From assembly GCA_019637155.1 (NCBI GenBank), contig JAHBWE010000015.1, positions 124,001 through 188,000 on the forward strand: a stretch of 64,000 nucleotides of DNA, read 5' to 3'. Shown in pieces: positions 16,209 to 23,258 of the stretch; the first letter of the stretch is position 1; each line of letters starts with the position of its first letter. The notes under the pieces were generated by a model. The model was not told the origin of the DNA. It saw nothing but the letters and a program-made list of their open reading frames with translations, and searched no databases. The DNA is from Labilithrix sp. (GTDB taxonomy: Bacteria > Myxococcota_A > Polyangia > Polyangiales > Polyangiaceae). Position numbers and translations under genes: made by a program.

Positions 16209-17444
16209 ATGAGCTGGCTCGACGAGAAGGCCCACGCGGAGCTCGCGCGCATCCGCGAGGCGAAGGAAAACCAGGTCTATCCGTACTTCCGCGAGTTCGA
16301 GAAGGGCGGCCTGCACAACAGCATCGGCGGCCGGCTGATCATCAACTTCAGCTCGAACGACTACCTCGGCCTCACCGATCACCCGAAGGTGAAGGAGGCG
16401 GCGAAGAAGGCGGTCGAGAAGTACGCGTGCGGCCTCTCGAGCGCGCGGCCGCAGGCGACGACGGTCGAGCACGTCGAGCTCGAGCAGCGCCTCGCGAAGT
16501 GGTTCGGTTTCGACAGCTGCCTCACGTTCACGACCGGCTACCAGGCGATGGTCGGGACCATCTCCGCGATCGCGGACAAGGACACGACCCTCATCCTCGA
16601 CAGCTACAGCCACGCCTGCATCCTCGACGGCTCCTTCCTCGCCGCCGGGGTGCCGGGGCGCGCGCCCGAGATCCGGTTTTTCAACCACAACTCGGCGAAG
16701 AGCCTCGAGCGCATCCTGAAGACGCGCGAGCGCAAGAACGCGCTCGTCCTCGTCGAGGGCATCTACTCGCTCGACGGCGACAAGGGGCACATCGCCGAGT
16801 TCGTCGAGATCTGCGCGCGCTACGACGCGGTCCTCCTCGTCGACGACGCGCACGGCACCGGCACCCTCGGGGCGAAGGGCACCGGCATCGTCGAGGAGCT
16901 CGGCCTCCACGGCAAGGTGCCGATCGTCGTGTCGACGTTCTCGAAGACGTTCGGCGGCATCGGCGGCATCCTCCTCGGCTCGCAGGACGTCACCGACCTC
17001 GTGAAGAACAGCGCGCGGAGCTTCCTCTTCAGCGCGACCCTCCCCGTCCCCGTCGTCGCGGCGGCGAGCACGATCCTCGACATGCTCGAGAGCGACGGCC
17101 CCGCCCTCGTGAAGGAGCTCCATCAGAAGTCGGAGTACTTCCGCGGCAAGCTGAAGGAGGCCGGCTTCGAGCTCGGCACGAGCAACACGCACATCATGCC
17201 GGTCATGTGCCGCGAGGAGCGGAAGACGCTCTTCATGCACGTCGCGCTCCTCGAGTGCGGCGTGATGATGGTGCCGCTCGTCTACCCGTCGGTGAAGCAG
17301 GGCGAGGAGCGGCTCCGCGTGAACATCACGCGCGGCCACACGCAAGAGGACATGGACACCGCCCTCGAGCTCTTGAAGTCCTACGGCGAGGCGTTCTTCG
17401 TCCTGTCGGGCGAGGACATCGGCCCGCTCGAAGCGAGCGCTTAG
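16209..17444 (+). CDS. Alpha-oxoamine synthase (serine palmitoyltransferase-like)
   Basis: 411 aa, PLP-dependent. Enzymes of this family condense an amino acid with an acyl thioester and release CO2, giving an aminoketone. Seen: NFSSNDYLGL, the SYSHACILDG block, VDDAHGTGTLG and the PLP lysine K246 in STFSKTFGG. Start: ATG at 16209, preceded by AGAAGG. Members include serine palmitoyltransferase, 7-keto-8-aminopelargonate synthase, 2-amino-3-ketobutyrate CoA ligase and CqsA. With an ACP gene convergent at its 3' end and an acyl-ACP ligase nearby, an ACP-dependent sphingoid- or aminoketone-forming role is the best guess. BioF is less likely because no other biotin gene is near. The stop overlaps ACP3 by four bases. 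Confidence 0.87.
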   Translation: MSWLDEKAHAELARIREAKENQVYPYFREFEKGGLHNSIGGRLIINFSSNDYLGLTDHPKVKEAAKKAVEKYACGLSSARPQATTVEHVELEQRLAKWFGFDSCLTFTTGYQAMVGTISAIADKDTTLILDSYSHACILDGSFLAAGVPGRAPEIRFFNHNSAKSLERILKTRERKNALVLVEGIYSLDGDKGHIAEFVEICARYDAVLLVDDAHGTGTLGAKGTGIVEELGLHGKVPIVVSTFSKTFGGIGGILLGSQDVTDLVKNSARSFLFSATLPVPVVAAASTILDMLESDGPALVKELHQKSEYFRGKLKEAGFELGTSNTHIMPVMCREERKTLFMHVALLECGVMMVPLVYPSVKQGEERLRVNITRGHTQEDMDTALELLKSYGEAFFVLSGEDIGPLEASA

Positions 17445-17698
17445 CTCGCCTGCTTCGACTCCTGGAGCTTCATCAGCGCCTTCGCGATGTCCTCGACCGT
17501 CGCGATGTCGGAGAGGACGTCGTTGGGGATCGAGACCTCGAAGCGGTCCTCGACGTCGGCGACGAGCTCCATCACGCCGAGCGAGTCGAGCCCGAGATCG
17601 TTCTGGATGTGGTCCTTCGGGCCGATCGCGCGGCCGCTGTCCACGTGCTTCCTCAGGATCTCCGTCGTGATGCTCAGCGTCTCGTCGTACGTCGACAT
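17441..17698 (-). CDS. Acyl carrier protein (ACP3)
   Basis: 85 aa from the ATG at 17698 (MSTYDETLSITTEI). The motif DLGLDSLGVMELV gives S39 as the phosphopantetheine site. The gene converges on the oxoamine synthase, overlapping it by four bases. On its own strand it lies 34 bases downstream of thiE and may be transcribed from the thiamine/acyltransferase operon. In characterised bacterial sphingolipid loci a dedicated ACP adjoins serine palmitoyltransferase, so this is a plausible acyl donor carrier for the 16209 enzyme. Confidence 0.87.
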   Translation of the reverse strand: MSTYDETLSITTEILRKHVDSGRAIGPKDHIQNDLGLDSLGVMELVADVEDRFEVSIPNDVLSDIATVEDIAKALMKLQESKQAS

Positions 17699-17732
17699 GG
17701 CGGACCAGGTTACCGCCGGACGCGCCACGTCG

Positions 17733-18401
17733 CTACGATCGCCGCGCCCGCGCCGCGCCGCGTCGAAACGGCGCATCGAGGACGCGCGCGACGGCGGCGG
17801 GATCGGCGGCATCGAAGAGCGAACGGATGACGGCGACGCCGTCGGCGCCCGCGACCGCGCACGCTTCGACCTTGTCCGGCCCGACGCCGCCGAGGGCGTA
17901 GATCCGCGCGCCGCCTTCGGGCGGGCCGAGCCGCTTCGCCTCGACGAGCGCCTTCGGTCCGCGCGGCGTCGCCTTGTCCGGCGTCGCGAAGATCGGGCTC
18001 ACGAGGAGCGCCTCGACGTTCCCGGCGAGCGCGGAGACGTCGTCGCTCGAGTGCGCGGGCGCGGAGATCCACGCGTTGTCGGCGACGGCGCAGACCGCCG
18101 CGACCGCCTCGCGCTTGCCCGCCACGTGCACGCCGTCGGCGCCGCTGTCGAGCGCGAGCTCGATGACGTCGCGCGCGTCGGGGCGCGCCGCGTTGAGGAC
18201 GAAGGGCGCGCGCGCCTTCTTCGTCACGTCGCGGAGGCGGCGCGCGGCCTTCGTCAGCTCCGCGATCGACGCCGCCTTGTCGCGCAGCTGCACCATGAGC
18301 GCGCCGGGATCGACCGCCGCGCTCGCCTTCTCGATCACCTCGCACGCGCGGTCGAGCGTGTACCGCGGATCCGTCACGAGGATGATCGAGGGCGCGATCA
18401 C
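17733..18401 (-). CDS. thiE: Thiamine-phosphate synthase
   Basis: 222 aa from the GTG at 18401 (then IAPSIILVTDPRYTL). ThiE joins the thiazole phosphate and hydroxymethylpyrimidine diphosphate to form thiamine phosphate. Seen: MVQLRDKAAS (diphosphate binding), SGADGVHV, SPIFATPDK and ALGGVGPDKV, in the expected order of this TIM-barrel family. The start overlaps the stop of the small lipoprotein gene as GTGA (18398-18401). The C-terminus (FRRGAARARRS) is a short basic tail. Last of the thi genes in this operon. Confidence 0.9.
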   Translation of the reverse strand: MIAPSIILVTDPRYTLDRACEVIEKASAAVDPGALMVQLRDKAASIAELTKAARRLRDVTKKARAPFVLNAARPDARDVIELALDSGADGVHVAGKREAVAAVCAVADNAWISAPAHSSDDVSALAGNVEALLVSPIFATPDKATPRGPKALVEAKRLGPPEGGARIYALGGVGPDKVEACAVAGADGVAVIRSLFDAADPAAVARVLDAPFRRGAARARRS

Positions 18402-18652
18402 TTGCTCTCGCCCAGCTCCGCCCGCGCGGCGGGCACGTGCCGGTTCGAGGGGAAGTGCTCCACGAGGTAGCGCAGGGTCTGCTTCGCGGCCTCCTCGTTC
18501 CCCTTCGCGTGGAAGTCCTGCGCGAGGTCGTAGAGCGCGTCGCCGTCGTTCGGCGTCGGCTTGCCCGACTCGTACCCGCCGCCGCCGCACTGGAACGGCG
18601 CGGTCGTCCCGATCGAGAGCGCGAGCGCGCCGGCGACGAGCGCGCGCATCAT
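18398..18652 (-). CDS. Small TPR-like lipoprotein between thiG and thiE
   Basis: 84 aa. N-terminus MMRALVAGALALSIG followed by a Cys (C20 in PFQCGGGG), a lipoprotein-like signal though the lipobox is weak. The mature part (DALYDLAQDFHAKGNEEAAKQTLRYLVEHFP) resembles one TPR helix pair as in YbgF/BamD-type proteins. It overlaps thiG by ATGA (18649-18652) and thiE by GTGA (18398-18401), so it is translated as part of the operon. Role unknown; there is no known place for it in thiamine synthesis. Confidence 0.75.
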   Translation of the reverse strand: MMRALVAGALALSIGTTAPFQCGGGGYESGKPTPNDGDALYDLAQDFHAKGNEEAAKQTLRYLVEHFPSNRHVPAARAELGESK

Positions 18653-19422
18653 TCGATCAGACCGGCGGTGGGGCTCGACGCGTTCGCGTAGCGCGTCTTC
18701 GACATGCGACCCGCGCGCCGCGCCAAACGTCCGGCGCGGACGGCGTCCTTCATCGCCGTCGCCATCAGCACGGGGTCCTTCGCGTGCGCGATCGCCGTGT
18801 TCATGAGGACGCCGTCGCAGCCGAGCTCCATCGCGATCGCGGCGTCGCTCGCGGTGCCGACGCCGGCGTCGACGATGACGGGGACCTTCGCGTGCTCGAG
18901 GATGATCGAGAGGTTGTGCGGATTGCGGATGCCGAGGCCGCTGCCGATCGGCGCCGCGAGCGGCATGACCGCGGCGCACCCGAGGTCCTCGAGCTTGCGG
19001 CAGAGGATCGGATCGTCGATGCAATACGGCAGGACGGTGAAGCCCTCCTTCACGAGCGTCTTCGCGGCCTCGAGCGTCTGCTCGTTGTCGGGGTAGAGCG
19101 TCTTCGGATCGCCGATGACCTCGAGCTTCACCATCGACGCGATGCCGAGCTCGCGCGCGAGGCGCAGCGTGCGCACCGCCTCGTCCGCGGTGTAGCAGCC
19201 GGCGGTGTTGGGGAGCAGCGTCCAGCTCTTCCGTTGTAGGAGCGACATGAGCGAGCCGCTCGACTTGTCGGCGAGGTCGACGCGACGGAGCGCGACCGTC
19301 ACGATCTCCGCGCCCGACGCGTCGATCGCGCGCTCGGTCTCGGCGACGTCCTTGTACTTGCCGGTGCCGACGATCAGCCGGCTGCCGAAGCTCCTGCCCG
19401 CGATGACGAGCGCGTCTTCCAT
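18649..19422 (-). CDS. thiG: Thiazole synthase
   Basis: 257 aa. ThiG forms the thiazole ring of thiamine from deoxyxylulose phosphate, the ThiS thiocarboxylate and dehydroglycine. Seen: RLIVGTGKYKD, LPNTAGCYTADEAVR, MVKLEVIGD (Schiff-base lysine region), PIGSGLGIRNP and VPVIVDAGVGTASDA, all in family order. No thiS or thiO/thiH is in the window. The 5' end overlaps the end of the acyltransferase gene by 49 bases, an unusually long overlap for an operon. No thiamine riboswitch is seen upstream of the operon. Confidence 0.95.
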   Translation of the reverse strand: MEDALVIAGRSFGSRLIVGTGKYKDVAETERAIDASGAEIVTVALRRVDLADKSSGSLMSLLQRKSWTLLPNTAGCYTADEAVRTLRLARELGIASMVKLEVIGDPKTLYPDNEQTLEAAKTLVKEGFTVLPYCIDDPILCRKLEDLGCAAVMPLAAPIGSGLGIRNPHNLSIILEHAKVPVIVDAGVGTASDAAIAMELGCDGVLMNTAIAHAKDPVLMATAMKDAVRAGRLARRAGRMSKTRYANASSPTAGLIE

Positions 19423-20213
19423 GGGCCCCGATTAGCCTGCGCGGCGAGGGGCGACAAGTCGCGCCAGCGCCGGTGGAGCCACATCCACGAAGCGGGCTCG
19501 CGCCGGACGAAGTCCTCGAGCGCCGCGGTCGCGCGGCGCGCGGCGGCGTCGATCCAAAGACCCGCGCGATCGCTGCAGGAACGTGCGGGGATCACGTCGA
19601 GCACGGAGGCGCGGCCCTCCGTCGCGCCGATGACGAGGACGGTGGCGCGCGACCGCCACGCGACGATCGCCGGCGCGCGGTCCACGACGGCGCGCGCGCC
19701 GAGGAAACGCACCGCGAGGCCGGGCCGATCCGGCACCTGATCGATCGGCATCGCGACGACGTCGCCGGCCGCGAGCGCGCGCCCCGCCGCCGCGAGCGCG
19801 CCCTCCGGCGCGATGACGTGCACGCCGAGCCGCGCGCGGAGCCGCGCGAGGAGCCGATCGATCCAGCGCGTGCTCATCGGCTTCGCGACGACCGAGAGCC
19901 GCCGCCCGCGCGCCGCGAGCAGCCGCGCCGCCGCCGCCGCCGCGAGCTCCCAGTTCCCGGTGTGCGACGCGAACAGCACGACCGGTCCGCGCGCGATCGC
20001 CGCCGCGAGCGGCTCCTCGTCGATCGCCGGCAGCGGCCGCCCGCGCAAGAACGCGACGAGCGCGACGCCGAGCGCGCGGTACATCCGGACCGCGGTCCCC
20101 TTCGCGTCGGCCACGCCCGCACGGACCATCGCCGCCTCGACGTGCGCGCGGCGAACGCGCAAGACCGAGCCCGCGAGCCACCCGATCGCGACGCCGAGAG
20201 CGCGCATCGTCAT
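19374..20213 (-). CDS. LpxL/HtrB-type lysophospholipid acyltransferase
   Basis: 279 aa from the ATG at 20213 (MTMRALG; a second ATG two codons on is equally possible). The acyltransferase HX4E motif is H84-TGNW-E89 in FASHTGNWELA. It is followed by MSTRWIDRLL, VHVIAPEGALAA, MPIDQVPDRPGLAVRFLGA and a C-terminal RREPASWMWLHRRW block, all typical of LpxL/HtrB. These inner-membrane enzymes add a secondary acyl chain to lipid A or related lipids. Coupled upstream to the 42-aa gene by ATGA (20210-20213). Its last 16 codons overlap the start of thiG. Confidence 0.87.
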   Translation of the reverse strand: MTMRALGVAIGWLAGSVLRVRRAHVEAAMVRAGVADAKGTAVRMYRALGVALVAFLRGRPLPAIDEEPLAAAIARGPVVLFASHTGNWELAAAAAARLLAARGRRLSVVAKPMSTRWIDRLLARLRARLGVHVIAPEGALAAAGRALAAGDVVAMPIDQVPDRPGLAVRFLGARAVVDRAPAIVAWRSRATVLVIGATEGRASVLDVIPARSCSDRAGLWIDAAARRATAALEDFVRREPASWMWLHRRWRDLSPLAAQANRGPWKTRSSSRAGASAAG

Positions 20214-20338
20214 CGCGCGGCCGGCCGGACGAGCAAACGATGGCCGCTCGCGTCGTCGGCGTCGAGGAAGCCGGCGCGGCGCAGGCGCGCGAGCGTCGCC
20301 GTGTCCTCGCGCGTCGCGACGCGGATCGTCGTCGTCAC
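20210..20338 (-). CDS. 42-aa microprotein inside the thi/acyltransferase operon
   Basis: Starts with GTG at 20338 (M/V-TTTIRVATREDTATLAR) and ends RLLVRPAAR. It overlaps the stop of the 93-aa gene by GTGA (20335-20338) and the start of the acyltransferase by ATGA (20210-20213). Four-base overlaps on both sides are the same pattern used elsewhere in this operon and support real translation. The protein is basic and amphipathic, with no membrane segment or known domain. Alternative: the acyltransferase or the 93-aa gene is mis-started and this is only spacer. Confidence 0.5.
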   Translation of the reverse strand: MTTTIRVATREDTATLARLRRAGFLDADDASGHRLLVRPAAR

Positions 20339-20616
20339 ACCGCGGCGAAGCCGGCGGGGCGGCGCGCCTTGTCGTTGCCGCCCTCGAGCGCGACCGCGAA
20401 GACGTCGGAGGTGACGATCGCGATCGTCTGCTTCGGGTTCTTCCCATAGATGAGCTCGCCGTCGAACTTCACGTTCTCGAGCTTCTGGAAGGCGAGGCTC
20501 GCGCCGTCGTGCGCGACGTGCAGCGTCACGCTCGACCCCTCCGGCAGCGAGAAGCCGTCCTTGTCGGACTTCGCACCGGAGCTCTTGAGGATGGCTTCGA
20601 TCTGATCGCGCGTCAT
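20335..20616 (-). CDS. Hypothetical 93-aa protein, first gene of the operon
   Basis: 93 aa, ATG at 20616. A small mixed alpha/beta protein: MTRDQIEAILKSSGAK helix, then beta-strands (SSVTLHVAHDGASLAFQKL, QTIAIVTSDVFAVAL). No signal peptide or membrane segment. Not recognised. It opens the minus-strand operon ending in thiE and is divergent from the ABC ATPase with 52 bases between starts, where the operon promoter must lie. Confidence 0.65.
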   Translation of the reverse strand: MTRDQIEAILKSSGAKSDKDGFSLPEGSSVTLHVAHDGASLAFQKLENVKFDGELIYGKNPKQTIAIVTSDVFAVALEGGNDKARRPAGFAAV

Positions 20617-20668
20617 GGTGGATGACGTTTAGCTTGCGCGCGCCGTCTGCGAAAGGGACATTCGAGCG

Positions 20669-21598
20669 GTGGCGGCGAAGGACCAGCGGAGCGTCGATCC
20701 GGGGGATCGCCACGCCAAGGAGCCACCTCCGCCGGACCAGGAGGTCACCCTCGTCCGCGGACCCGACCTCGCGCGGAAGCCGATGCCGGACGAGATCGTC
20801 GTCCTGCGGCAGATCCGGAAGTCCTTCGGCGAGCAGGAGATCCTCAAGGGGATCGATCTGGTCGCGAGGAAGAACGAGACCACCGTCATCATCGGCGGCT
20901 CCGGCGCGGGCAAGACCACGCTCCTCCGCATCATCGTCGGCCTCGAGCGCGCGACGAGCGGCCACATCTTCATCGACGGCGAGGACGTCACGCGCGTGTC
21001 GGAGCGGGACCTCAACCGCGTCCGCATGAAGTTCGGGATGGTCTACCAGTACGCGGCGCTCCTCGACTCGATCAGCGTCTTCGACAACGTCGCGTTCCCG
21101 CTCGTCGAGCACACGAAGCTCTCGAAGAAGGAGATCAGGGAGCGCGTGATGGGCAAGCTCGAGATCCTCGGGCTCGATCCGAACGTCGTCGCGCCGAAGT
21201 TTCCGTCGCAGCTCTCGGGCGGCATGCGCAAGCGCGTCGGCCTCGCGCGCGCGCTCATGCTCGAGCCGCCGATCCTCGTCTACGACGAGCCGACCTCGGG
21301 CCTCGATCCGCTCACGAGCCGCCTCGTCGACGACCTCATCGAGGAGATGCGGCAGCGCTTCGGCGTGACGAGCATCGTGATCTCGCACGACATCGCGAGC
21401 TGCTTCCGCATCGCGCACCAGGCCGTTTTGGTGATCCAGGGGCAGGTCGAAGCGGCCGGTCCGCCCGACGCGCTCCTCGCCGGCGACAGCCAGGTAGCCC
21501 GCGATTTCATTCGAAACTCCGCGGTCGACACCGCCAACGTGAGCCGCGTGAGCGACAGCACCACACCGCAAAATTCCAGTGGCGGATCAGAAAAGTGA
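20669..21598 (+). CDS. mlaF: ABC transporter ATP-binding protein, MlaF-like
   Basis: 309 aa, GTG start at 20669. Walker A is GGSGAGKTT (residues 76-84), the ABC signature is LSGGMRKR and Walker B is ILVYDEPTSGLDP, with the H-loop His in VISHD. The block ISVFDNVAFPLVEHTKLS is characteristic of MlaF, the ATPase of the retrograde phospholipid transporter that maintains outer-membrane asymmetry. The first ~40 residues and the last ~20 (SNSTTP-type tail) are extensions not present in E. coli MlaF. The permease (mlaE), mlaD and others are not nearby. It could serve a different Mla/Mce-type permease elsewhere. Confidence 0.83.
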   Translation: MAAKDQRSVDPGDRHAKEPPPPDQEVTLVRGPDLARKPMPDEIVVLRQIRKSFGEQEILKGIDLVARKNETTVIIGGSGAGKTTLLRIIVGLERATSGHIFIDGEDVTRVSERDLNRVRMKFGMVYQYAALLDSISVFDNVAFPLVEHTKLSKKEIRERVMGKLEILGLDPNVVAPKFPSQLSGGMRKRVGLARALMLEPPILVYDEPTSGLDPLTSRLVDDLIEEMRQRFGVTSIVISHDIASCFRIAHQAVLVIQGQVEAAGPPDALLAGDSQVARDFIRNSAVDTANVSRVSDSTTPQNSSGGSEK

Positions 21599-21652
21599 GG
21601 GCCCGACGTGCGCGTCGCCGGTCCGCGGGTATGCTGTAGGGAGATGACGCCG

Positions 21653-22030
21653 ATGCGGCACTTGCCCATGCAGCAGACGGACGCGAAGGCGGTCATCTCC
21701 GTGCTGCTGGGGCTCACGAGCTTCGTGCTCGGCCCCGCGACGGGCATCCCCGCCGTCATCGTCGGCTCGATCGCGCGCCGCGACATCGCGCGCTCGAACG
21801 GCACGCTCACCGGCAACACCATCGCCGGCGCGGGGACGCTCGCGGGCTTCTTCGGGATGGGCTTCTTCGCCGTCGTGTTCCTCTGGCTCGGCACCGCGGT
21901 CCTCGCGCCGTCGACCGACGCCGCGCTAATGACGGTCGACGACTCCTCCGCGCAGGCGAAGGTCACCGCGCCGGTCCGCCCGGCGCCCGAGCGCATCGAG
22001 CTCGAGCCGTTTCACCCGACGACGCGCTGA
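21653..22030 (+). CDS. DUF4190-type small membrane protein
   Basis: About 125 aa from the ATG at 21653, nine bases after an AGGGAG Shine-Dalgarno. ATGs at 21608 and 21644 are possible, but the ribosome site favours 21653. Two hydrophobic segments (AVISVLLGLTSFVLGPATG; TIAGAGTLAGFFGMGFFAVVFLWL) flank GIPAVIVGSIARRDI, which is the DUF4190 pattern. Inner-membrane protein of unknown role. The C-terminal tail (APVRPAPERIELEPFHPTTR) is polar and overlaps the convergent HTTM gene by 19 bases. Confidence 0.7.
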   Translation: MRHLPMQQTDAKAVISVLLGLTSFVLGPATGIPAVIVGSIARRDIARSNGTLTGNTIAGAGTLAGFFGMGFFAVVFLWLGTAVLAPSTDAALMTVDDSSAQAKVTAPVRPAPERIELEPFHPTTR

Positions 22031-22845
22031 ACGATCCGCCTCAGCACCGGCAGCCGCTCGACCGCGAGGAGCGGCGCGAACGCGATCCCGCTGAGCGGGT
22101 AGAAGAAGCCGATCGCCATCGTCGCGAGGATCCCGGCGTGGAACGCCCACGTCGCGAGCGCCCACGCTCGCCCGGCCCTCGGCGACGCGAGCGCGACCGG
22201 CGCGCCGAGCTCCACCAAGAGCGTGTAGATCGCAAGGATCTGGAGGAGCGGCCGCGAGCCCGCGACGACGGGCGCGAGAGGAGAGTAGAGCGAGCCGAGC
22301 TCGATCTTGCGGAGCGCGTCCCACGCGAGCCACGCGCCGAGCGCCTCGCCGGTGAGCCACGCCCCTCCCCCGCTCCGCAGCTTCGACACGCCCGCCACGA
22401 AGTACACCACCGCCGTCGCGACCGCGCACGTGCGGAGGACCCAGCCCGCCGTCGCCTCGTCCCGGCGCGCGCCCGCGAGCGCGAGCACGCCGACGTGGAC
22501 GAGGAACAGGTTCTCGGAGTGGAGGAGCTTGCCCCACGAGTTCGCGTACGACAGGACCCACAAGAGCGACGCGAAGAACGCGGGCGCCACGATCGCGAGG
22601 CGCCTGCCGAGCGTGAACGCGAGCCCGAGCGCGACGCACGCGAGCGCGAGGGTCCACGTCGCCGCGGGCGGCAGCGGCGACGAGAGCAGACGCACGACGC
22701 CGGCGGGCGCGAAGCTCGACGTTTGGTAGCGCGAGAAGTCCGCGACGTAGCGGATGCGCCCGAGCACGTAGAAGGTCGCGAAGAGGCCGACGAGGAACCG
22801 CACCGCGGCGAGCCGCTCCGGCGGCGCGACCGGCCTCCACGTCAC
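22012..22845 (-). CDS. HTTM-domain membrane protein
   Basis: 277 aa with about six to seven transmembrane helices (for example TWTLALACVALGLAFTLG, VLRTCAVATAVVYFVAGV, ILAIYTLLVELGAPVALA). ERLAAVRFLVGLFATFYVLGR at the N-terminus, NSWGKLLHSENLFLVHVGVLAL and FFYPLSGIAFAPLLAVERL fit the HTTM family, the membrane part shared with vitamin K-dependent gamma-carboxylase. No carboxylase C-terminal domain follows. Function in bacteria is not established. Start overlaps the upstream gene by ATGA (22842-22845). Confidence 0.8.
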   Translation of the reverse strand: MTWRPVAPPERLAAVRFLVGLFATFYVLGRIRYVADFSRYQTSSFAPAGVVRLLSSPLPPAATWTLALACVALGLAFTLGRRLAIVAPAFFASLLWVLSYANSWGKLLHSENLFLVHVGVLALAGARRDEATAGWVLRTCAVATAVVYFVAGVSKLRSGGGAWLTGEALGAWLAWDALRKIELGSLYSPLAPVVAGSRPLLQILAIYTLLVELGAPVALASPRAGRAWALATWAFHAGILATMAIGFFYPLSGIAFAPLLAVERLPVLRRIVQRVVG

Positions 22846-23258
22846 GGGCGCCTCGGCACGTCGCAGCGTGCGTGGACCGTGCGCGCGAGCGGCGCGCGCT
22901 CGTCGTCCTGGAAGTAGCGGGTCGAGTCGAACTCGCTCGTGACGATCTCGATCGCGACGCCCTCCGTCGCGCGCGCCGCGATGCCGGCGCAGAGCGCGCG
23001 CGCGGTCCCGCCGTCGATCGCGCGCATCACGATCATGCCCGCGACCATCGGCTCCGGCGTCCCGACGAGCGACGGCGCGGCCGGCGCGCGACCGCCGTCC
23101 GCCTGCACCACGAGCGCGTGCGCGAGGGTCGCGGTGCGCCCGATGTCGCGAGAGAACATCGGGTAGCTCGAGATCGGGAAGTCGTCCCAGCCCACCGGCC
23201 GCGCGAGCGGCGACGAGAGCAGCGCCGCGATCCCGATCGTGATCGCGGCGCGCTTCAC
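22842..23258 (-). CDS. Small exported/membrane protein of the HTTM operon
   Basis: 138 aa from a GTG at 23258 (VKRAAITIGIAALLSSPLARP). One N-terminal hydrophobic segment, either a signal or an anchor. A conserved-looking DDFPISSYPMFSRD patch near residue 30; I recall similar YPMF patches in proteins beside HTTM genes. The rest is a mixed alpha/beta domain with a single Cys pair region. Overlaps both neighbours by four bases (GTGA at 23255-23258 and ATGA at 22842-22845), so it is made with the deacetylase and HTTM protein. Function unknown. Confidence 0.68.
   Translation of the reverse strand: MKRAAITIGIAALLSSPLARPVGWDDFPISSYPMFSRDIGRTATLAHALVVQADGGRAPAAPSLVGTPEPMVAGMIVMRAIDGGTARALCAGIAARATEGVAIEIVTSEFDSTRYFQDDERAPLARTVHARCDVPRRP

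Noticed and set aside
16209..17444. 8-amino-7-oxononanoate synthase (bioF)
   Set aside because: The fold is shared, but no other biotin gene is nearby, while ACPs and an acyl-ACP ligase are. The assignment cannot be fully excluded from sequence alone.
20617..20668. Possible TPP riboswitch ahead of the thi operon
   Set aside because: The 52-base gap shows no CTGAGA or thi-box core, and the thi genes are internal to the operon.
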